A stretch of 64,000 nucleotides of DNA from Mycolicibacterium peregrinum (GTDB taxonomy: Bacteria > Actinomycetota > Actinomycetes > Mycobacteriales > Mycobacteriaceae), in contig NZ_LQPP01000042.1 of assembly GCF_002102345.1 (NCBI RefSeq), forward strand, positions 186,001-250,000, written 5' to 3'. The notes under the pieces were generated by a model, which saw nothing but the letters and a program-made list of their open reading frames with translations, had not been told where the DNA came from and did not search any database. Both the position numbers and the translations under genes were made by a program. Of this stretch, positions 59,255-64,000 are shown piece after piece (position 1 is the first letter of the stretch; every line of letters begins with the position of its first letter).

Positions 59255-61216
59255 ATGACCGCTGTGTCGACCGACCGGTCGCCGCTGTCTCGCGCCGACG
59301 CCGGGCCCGCAGGTTCGCGCGGTATCGGCGCATGGATCTGGTCCGTGGATTCGGTGCGCTGGGCGGCCGCGGCCCTGGCGTTGATGCTGTGCGGCGTGTT
59401 CGCGCAGCTGGCAGATGCTCCGCAACCGCTGTGGTGGACCCTGTATCTGGCGTGTTATCTCGCCGGCGGTTGGCAGTCGGCGATGTCGGGTGTGCAGGCG
59501 CTGCGCGCCCGCACGCTCGATGTCGACCTGCTGATGATCCTCGCGGCGATCGGTGCGGCGGCCATCGGGCAGGTGTTCGACGGCGCGCTGTTGATCGTCA
59601 TCTTCGCGACGTCGGGTGCGCTGGAGGACGTGGCCACCGCACGCACCGAACGTTCGGTGCGCGGTCTGCTCGATCTGGCTCCGGCCGACGCGACCGTCCT
59701 CGACGAGGACGGCACCCGTCGCGTCGTCGCCGCAGGCTCTCTGCGCCCCGGTGACCAGGTCGTCATCCGGCCCGGGGAACGAATCTCGGCGGACGGCACC
59801 GTCTTCGGTGGATCCTCGGACGTCGACCAGTCCTCGATCACCGGTGAACCGTTGCCGGTCACCAAACAGGTGGGCGACGACGTCTTCGCCGGAACCCTCA
59901 ACACCACTGGGGCCCTGCAGGTCACCGTCACCCGCGATCCCTCGAGCACGGTGATGGCGCGCATCGTCGCGGCGGTCGCCGAGGCTTCGGCAACCAAGGC
60001 CACCACGCAGTTGTTCATCGAGAAGATCGAACAACGCTATTCAGTGCTGGTGGTGGCCGCCACCCTGGCGCTGTTCGCGGTGCCCTTGGTGTTGGGTGCC
60101 GATCTGCGCTCAACCCTGTTGCGCGCCATGACGTTCATGATCGTGGCCTCGCCGTGTGCTGTGGTGCTCGCGACCATGCCGCCGCTGTTGTGCTCGATCG
60201 CCAATGCCAGCCGGCACGGAGTGCTGGTGAAGTCCGCGGTCGCCATGGAGCGACTGGCCGACACCGACGTCGTGGTGCTCGACAAGACCGGGACCTTGAC
60301 CACGGGCGCACCCCGGGTTGTGCAGATTGTGAGGTCGGCCTCTGATGACAGCAGCGACGTACTCGCAACGGCCGCTGCCGCAGAACAATTCAGCGAACAT
60401 CCGATCGGACGCGCCGTCGTCGCCGAGGCGGTGGCGCGAGGCATCCGGATTCCCGAGGCCACCGGATTCGCCGCTCGCGCGGGCCGTGGTGTCCGGGCGG
60501 TCGTCGACGGGCGCGCGGTCGAGGTCCTGAGTCCGGCGACGTATCGAGGCCCGGTGATCCCGGCCGTGGCCGAGATCGAGGCCACCGGAGCGACTGTTGT
60601 CGTCGTCACCGTCGACGGTCAGGCAATCGGGGTGGTGGGTCTGCAGGATCGGGTGCGCCCGGGTGCCGCCGATGCGGTCCGCGAGCTACACGCGCTCACC
60701 GGATGTCAGCCGGTGCTGCTCACCGGTGACAACCAGGCGGCGGCGGCGCGGCTGGCCTCACAGCTTGGCATCGAGGATGTGCGGGGTGGTCTGCTGCCCG
60801 ACGACAAGGCGGCTGCGGTTCGGGAGCTGGAATCCGGTGGACGGCGAGTGCTGATGGTGGGCGACGGGATCAACGACGCCCCGGCCATGGCGTCGGCGCA
60901 TTCCTCGATGGCGATGGGGCGCAGCGGTGCCGATCTCACGGTCGACACGGCTGACGTCGTCACCGTCGGCGACGACCTCTCGACGATCGGCGCGGTGATC
61001 GCGTTGTCCAGGCGGGCTCGGCGCCTGGTGATCGCCAACCTGGTGATCGCCGCCACCGTCATCACGGTCCTGGTGACCTGGGACCTGTTCGGGCACTTGC
61101 CGTTACCGCTCGGGGTGGCCGGCCACGAGGGATCGACAATGCTCGTCGCACTCAACGGACTGCGACTGTTGAGCACCCGCGCGTGGCCCCGAGCTAGGGC
61201 CGCAGCACGTTCTTGA
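59255..61216 (+). CDS. ctpJ: P1B-4-type metal efflux ATPase
   Basis: 653 aa. Metal motif Ser299-Pro300-Cys301 (VASPCAVVLA) in the sixth helix and HEGST at 624-628 in the last, the P1B-4 pair for Co/Ni/Fe export; no N-terminal Cys-rich metal domain. DKTGT at 343, TGE in SSITGEPLPVTK, HP in SEHPIGRAV and GDGINDAP. Closest by setting to CtpJ, which is divergent from nmtR in M. tuberculosis; CtpD has the same motifs. ATG at 59255 has GAGAGG 8 nt upstream; an earlier GTG (59213) would place coding sequence over the operator. Confidence 0.9.
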   Translation: MTAVSTDRSPLSRADAGPAGSRGIGAWIWSVDSVRWAAAALALMLCGVFAQLADAPQPLWWTLYLACYLAGGWQSAMSGVQALRARTLDVDLLMILAAIGAAAIGQVFDGALLIVIFATSGALEDVATARTERSVRGLLDLAPADATVLDEDGTRRVVAAGSLRPGDQVVIRPGERISADGTVFGGSSDVDQSSITGEPLPVTKQVGDDVFAGTLNTTGALQVTVTRDPSSTVMARIVAAVAEASATKATTQLFIEKIEQRYSVLVVAATLALFAVPLVLGADLRSTLLRAMTFMIVASPCAVVLATMPPLLCSIANASRHGVLVKSAVAMERLADTDVVVLDKTGTLTTGAPRVVQIVRSASDDSSDVLATAAAAEQFSEHPIGRAVVAEAVARGIRIPEATGFAARAGRGVRAVVDGRAVEVLSPATYRGPVIPAVAEIEATGATVVVVTVDGQAIGVVGLQDRVRPGAADAVRELHALTGCQPVLLTGDNQAAAARLASQLGIEDVRGGLLPDDKAAAVRELESGGRRVLMVGDGINDAPAMASAHSSMAMGRSGADLTVDTADVVTVGDDLSTIGAVIALSRRARRLVIANLVIAATVITVLVTWDLFGHLPLPLGVAGHEGSTMLVALNGLRLLSTRAWPRARAAARS

Positions 61217-63074
61217 GCGCGTCGAGCACCGCGGGGTCCTCGATGGTGGAGGGCACTGGCTCGTCGAGCCCGTCGGCGATACCGCGCATGGTCTTGCGCA
61301 GGATCTTGCCCGAGCGGGTCTTCGGCAGCGCCGCCACCACGTCGACCTTCTTGAAAACCGCCACGGCGCCGATGTTGTCCCGCACCCGGTCGACCAGTTC
61401 CTGGGTGATCCCCTCGGTCGAAGCGCCGGTCTTGAGCACGACGAAGCCGCGCGGCACCTGGCCCTTGAGCTCGTCGGCGACTCCGATCACCGCGCATTCG
61501 GCCACCGACGGATGGTCGGCCAACACGGCCTCGATCGATCCGGTGGACAGCCGGTGCCCGGCCACGTTGATCACGTCGTCGGTGCGGCCCATCACGAACA
61601 GGTAGCCGTCGGAGTCGATGTAGCCACCGTCGCCGGTGAGGTAGTAGCCGGTGAACGCCGACAGATACGACGCGACGTAGCGGTGATCGTCGCCCCAAAG
61701 TGTGGGCAACGTGCCGGGCGGGAGCGGCAGCTTCACGCAGATCGCGCCTTCCTCGCCGGCCTCGCACCGGGTGCCGTCCGAACGCAGGATCTGCACGTCG
61801 TAACCGGGCATCGGCACCGTGGCCGAACCGGCCTTGATGGGCAGGGGTTCGACGCCCATCGGGTCGGCCGCGATCGCCCATCCGGTCTCGGTCTGCCACC
61901 AGTGGTCGACCACCGGGATGCCGAGTTTGTCGGCGGCCCAGTGGTAGGTGTCGGGGTCGAGGCGCTCGCCGGCCTGGAACAGATACTTGAGTCCGGACAG
62001 GTCGTAATCGGCCAGTCGCGTGGCGTCGGGGTCTTCCTTCTTGATCGCGCGGATCGCGGTCGGGGCGGTGAACAGCGCCTTGACCCCGTACTCGGCGGCG
62101 ACCCGCCAGAACGCCCCGGCATCGGGGGTGCCGATCGGTTTGCCTTCGTAGAGAACGGTTGTCGCGCCAAGGAGCAGTGGCGCGTACACGATGTAGGAAT
62201 GCCCGACCACCCAGCCGACGTCTGAGGCCGCCCAGAAGACGTCGCCGGGTGCCACGTCGTAGATGTTGCGCATGCTCCACAGCAGGGCCACCGCATGGCC
62301 GCCGTTGTCACGGACGATGCCCTTGGGCTTGCCGGTCGTGCCCGAGGTGTAGAGCACGTACAGCGGATCGGTGGCGGCGACCGGCACCGGATCGACCGGT
62401 GCGGCGTCGGCCACCAGCTGCTGCCAGTCGTGATCGCGCCCGTCGACCAGTTCGCAGGGACTCTGCTCGCGCTGCAGGATGACGCAGGCCCTGGGCTTGT
62501 GCTCGGCGATGTCGAGCGCCGCATCCAGCATCGGCTTGTACTCGATGATGCGGGTCGGCTCGATGCCGCAGGATGCGCTCACCACGACCACGGGACGGGC
62601 GTCGTCGATGCGGGTGGCCAGCTCGTGGGCGGCGAACCCGCCGAACACCACCGAGTGCACCGCGCCGAGGCGGGCACAGGCCAGCATCGCGATGACCGCC
62701 TCGGGGACCATCGGCATGTAGATCACCACGAGGTCGCCCTTGTTCACCCCGAGCTCACGCAGGGCCCCGGCGAACCGGGCGGTGGCGTCGCGCAGCTCGC
62801 GGTACGTGTAGGTGGCCTTAGTGCCGGTTACGGGCGAGTCGTAGATCAGTGCGGCCTGATCGCCCCGCTCGGCGACGTGGCGGTCCAGGGCGTTCGCGCA
62901 CGTGTTGAGCTCCGCGTCGGGGAACCAGCGGTAGAACGGCGGGTTGGAGTCGTCGAGGATGCGGTGCGGCTCAGATGTCCAGGTCACCGCCTTGGCGGCG
63001 TCGGCCCAGAACGTGGCCGGGTCGTTGAGGCTGGCGTCAAAAAGGGCGCGGTAAGGGGCGCGGCGACCGGACAT
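61194..63074 (-). CDS. prpE: Propionyl-CoA synthetase (PrpE-like acyl-CoA synthetase)
   Basis: 626 aa ANL enzyme. VLYTSGTTGKPKGIVRDNGGH is the PrpE/ACSS3 form of the P-loop, YLTGDGGYIDSDGYLFVMGRTDD in the hinge, and the catalytic Lys590 in TRSGKILRKT. Activates propionate (and acetate) to CoA thioesters, feeding methylmalonyl-CoA and odd/branched lipid synthesis. Lys590 and its flanks are the kind of site acetylated by Pat, encoded at 1160 in this window. 3' end overlaps ctpJ by 23 bp, convergent. Confidence 0.88.
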   Translation of the reverse strand: MSGRRAPYRALFDASLNDPATFWADAAKAVTWTSEPHRILDDSNPPFYRWFPDAELNTCANALDRHVAERGDQAALIYDSPVTGTKATYTYRELRDATARFAGALRELGVNKGDLVVIYMPMVPEAVIAMLACARLGAVHSVVFGGFAAHELATRIDDARPVVVVSASCGIEPTRIIEYKPMLDAALDIAEHKPRACVILQREQSPCELVDGRDHDWQQLVADAAPVDPVPVAATDPLYVLYTSGTTGKPKGIVRDNGGHAVALLWSMRNIYDVAPGDVFWAASDVGWVVGHSYIVYAPLLLGATTVLYEGKPIGTPDAGAFWRVAAEYGVKALFTAPTAIRAIKKEDPDATRLADYDLSGLKYLFQAGERLDPDTYHWAADKLGIPVVDHWWQTETGWAIAADPMGVEPLPIKAGSATVPMPGYDVQILRSDGTRCEAGEEGAICVKLPLPPGTLPTLWGDDHRYVASYLSAFTGYYLTGDGGYIDSDGYLFVMGRTDDVINVAGHRLSTGSIEAVLADHPSVAECAVIGVADELKGQVPRGFVVLKTGASTEGITQELVDRVRDNIGAVAVFKKVDVVAALPKTRSGKILRKTMRGIADGLDEPVPSTIEDPAVLDALKNVLRP

Positions 63075-63318
63075 ACCGCAAACCGTAATCTGCGTCACTT
63101 GCAACGGCCGTGCAACCCCACAAAACACCTACAAATCAGACCTTTGTGGGCGACCGGCGAACTGGGGCGCTGTGAGGTTTGAGGTAACCGGTGCCGGGTA
63201 GCCCAGCGGCATGTCTGGCACCTCTCCGCTGGTGCTGGTGGCGACGACGAGGCCGTCCACGCCCGCGCCGGCTTGTCTCGAGCCCGGCAGGGCGATGAAC
63301 CTGAAAGGACCACATGCC

Positions 63319-63792
63319 ATGGAATCTTCACCGGCAGCAGTGGACGCGGCACTGACCGTCAAGAGAGACACGTCAGCGACTCGGCAGCAGGTCTGGGATG
63401 TCATTGCCGACGGGTGGACGTACTCGCAATGGGTGGTGGGAAACACGCGTATGCGCGCGGTCGACGCGAGCTGGCCGGCGCCGGGCAGCGTCATCCACCA
63501 CACGATCGGCATCTGGCCCGTGGTGATCAATGACGAGACCGAGGTCGAATCCTGCAAGCCGGCAGCGGAGATTGTGCTGCTGGCCAAGACTCGTCCGTTC
63601 GGGATGGCCCGCATCGTCCTGCGCCTCACCGATACGCCCACCGGTTCGCGCGTCGAAATGGCCGAAGTGCCGGTCGGTGGGCCGCTGAACTGGATCCCGC
63701 GGCGGCTGGCACTGCTCGCCGTCTACCCGCGGAACCGGGAATCCATCGAGCGCCTGGTGTCGCTGGCCGAACGTCGGACAACGCCGGAATGA
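63319..63792 (+). CDS. SRPBCC-family protein
   Basis: 157 aa START-like fold: LTVKRDTSATRQQVWDVIADGWTYSQWV at the start, GSVIHHTIGIWPVVINDETEV in the sheet, and a C-terminal helix (PRNRESIERLVSLAERR). Binds an unknown hydrophobic ligand. Stop overlaps the start of a phytoene-dehydrogenase-like remnant (ATGA). AAAGGACC precedes the chosen ATG; an in-frame ATG at 63295 is an alternative. Confidence 0.8.
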   Translation: MESSPAAVDAALTVKRDTSATRQQVWDVIADGWTYSQWVVGNTRMRAVDASWPAPGSVIHHTIGIWPVVINDETEVESCKPAAEIVLLAKTRPFGMARIVLRLTDTPTGSRVEMAEVPVGGPLNWIPRRLALLAVYPRNRESIERLVSLAERRTTPE

Positions 63793-63895
63793 GCCGCGAC
63801 AGTGCGGATGCGGTGGTGATCGGTGCCGGACACAACGGACTGGCCGCGGCGCCGGCTCAACCGCGCTGTCCTGGCGCTCACGGTGGGATCCCGCT
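63789..63895 (+). pseudogene. 5' remnant of a phytoene-dehydrogenase-like oxidoreductase
   Basis: Opens with ADAVVIGAGHNGLAAA, the FAD-binding start of phytoene dehydrogenase-type oxidoreductases (normally ~500 aa), coupled to the SRPBCC gene by ATGA. After ~21 residues the frame diverges; another frame carries RLNRAVLALTVGSR and then a stop at 63893-63895. The rest of the gene is absent, since kdpE follows at once. A truncating deletion is the simplest explanation. Confidence 0.65.
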
Positions 63896-63900
63896 AGAAG

Positions 63901-64000
63901 TCACTCTTGGAAGCGGTAGCCCATCCCCGCCTCGGTGAGCAGATGCACCGGATGCGACGGATCGTCCTCGAGCTTGCGGCGCAGCTGCGCCAGGTACACC
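63901..64000 (-). CDS. kdpE: KdpE response regulator, C-terminal end only
   Basis: 33 codons up to the right edge, ending in VYLAQLRRKLEDDPSHPVHL then LTEAGMGYRFQE. This is the end of the winged-helix DNA-binding domain of OmpR-type regulators and matches KdpE (YLAQLRRKLE, TEAGMGYRF). KdpE controls the Kdp potassium pump. Rv1027c follows Rv1026 (ppx2) in M. tuberculosis. Confidence 0.82.
   Translation of the reverse strand, partial: VYLAQLRRKLEDDPSHPVHLLTEAGMGYRFQE

Noticed and set aside
1..64000. CRISPR array, transposase, integrase or prophage genes
   Set aside because: No regularly spaced identical repeats with unique spacers and no mobile-element protein motifs were found on either strand.

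Overview
The window is chromosomal DNA of a fast-growing, Mycolicibacterium-type mycobacterium. Evidence: high GC, many GTG/TTG starts, TANNNT boxes only 6-7 nt upstream of start codons (leaderless transcripts), a wealth of Lpq-type lipoproteins, RpfB, and a gene order that matches, from memory, the M. tuberculosis stretch Rv0998 (pat) to Rv1027c (kdpE): pat, alkB-like, arcA, pmt, rsmI, pabB, metG, tatD, rpfB, rsmA, ispE, pks16, pth, rplY, lpqT, prs, glmU, tetR, mfd, mazG, lpqU, eno, ftsB-like, DUF501, ppx2, kdpE. No phage, insertion sequence or CRISPR array was seen.

Layout. 1-6.3 kb: end of a molybdate-binding regulator, modA, the cAMP-controlled lysine acetyltransferase pat, a shikimate-dehydrogenase-like gene, exported proteins and an AlkB-like dioxygenase. 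6.4-11.8 kb: divergent soxR/arcA with a SoxR box, pmt, rsmI, pabB. 11.9-15.5 kb: an ECF41 sigma factor (SigJ type) with its oxidoreductase, then gdhA. 15.5-24.1 kb: metG, tatD, rpfB, rsmA, a soluble Ser/Thr kinase, ispE and the acyl-AMP ligase pks16. 24.2-28 kb: small secreted and membrane proteins, a two-cluster iron-sulfur protein under a palindromic operator, a metallophosphoesterase. 28-34.1 kb: a minus-strand run pth-rplY, SDR, lpqT-arsC-prs, glmU, tRNA-Gln. 34.1-43.6 kb: tetR, an SRPBCC-ArsR pair behind twin operators, a second lysA-like gene, mfd, a secreted NVP-repeat protein, mazG with a long acidic tail. 43.7-48.7 kb: an exported serine hydrolase and the iron-uptake operon efeUOB with a DsbA-like protein. 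48.8-53.1 kb: lpqU, eno, ftsB-like, DUF501, ppx2.

53.1-63.9 kb lies between ppx2 and kdpE, which I recall as neighbours in M. tuberculosis, so it looks like lineage-specific content. It holds an MPT63-like secreted protein; a tightly coupled operon of an Lgt-like membrane protein, a small Pro-rich membrane protein and a radical-SAM enzyme of the MJ0619/tetraether-synthase type, followed by a 39-codon overlapping small ORF; and a metal-handling cluster (ZIP transporter, a previously easy-to-miss 32-residue Cys-rich metallothionein-like gene, nmtR with its Ni/Co ligand set, and a P1B-4 ATPase). A propionyl-CoA synthetase, an SRPBCC protein and a broken oxidoreductase follow before kdpE.

The observations I rate highest are the Lgt-like/radical-SAM operon as a candidate lipid-modifying system, the metallothionein-like gene beside nmtR/ctpJ, a dispersed ~65-nt intergenic hairpin family present at three or four places, an ECF41-type autoregulatory promoter, and several clear operators.
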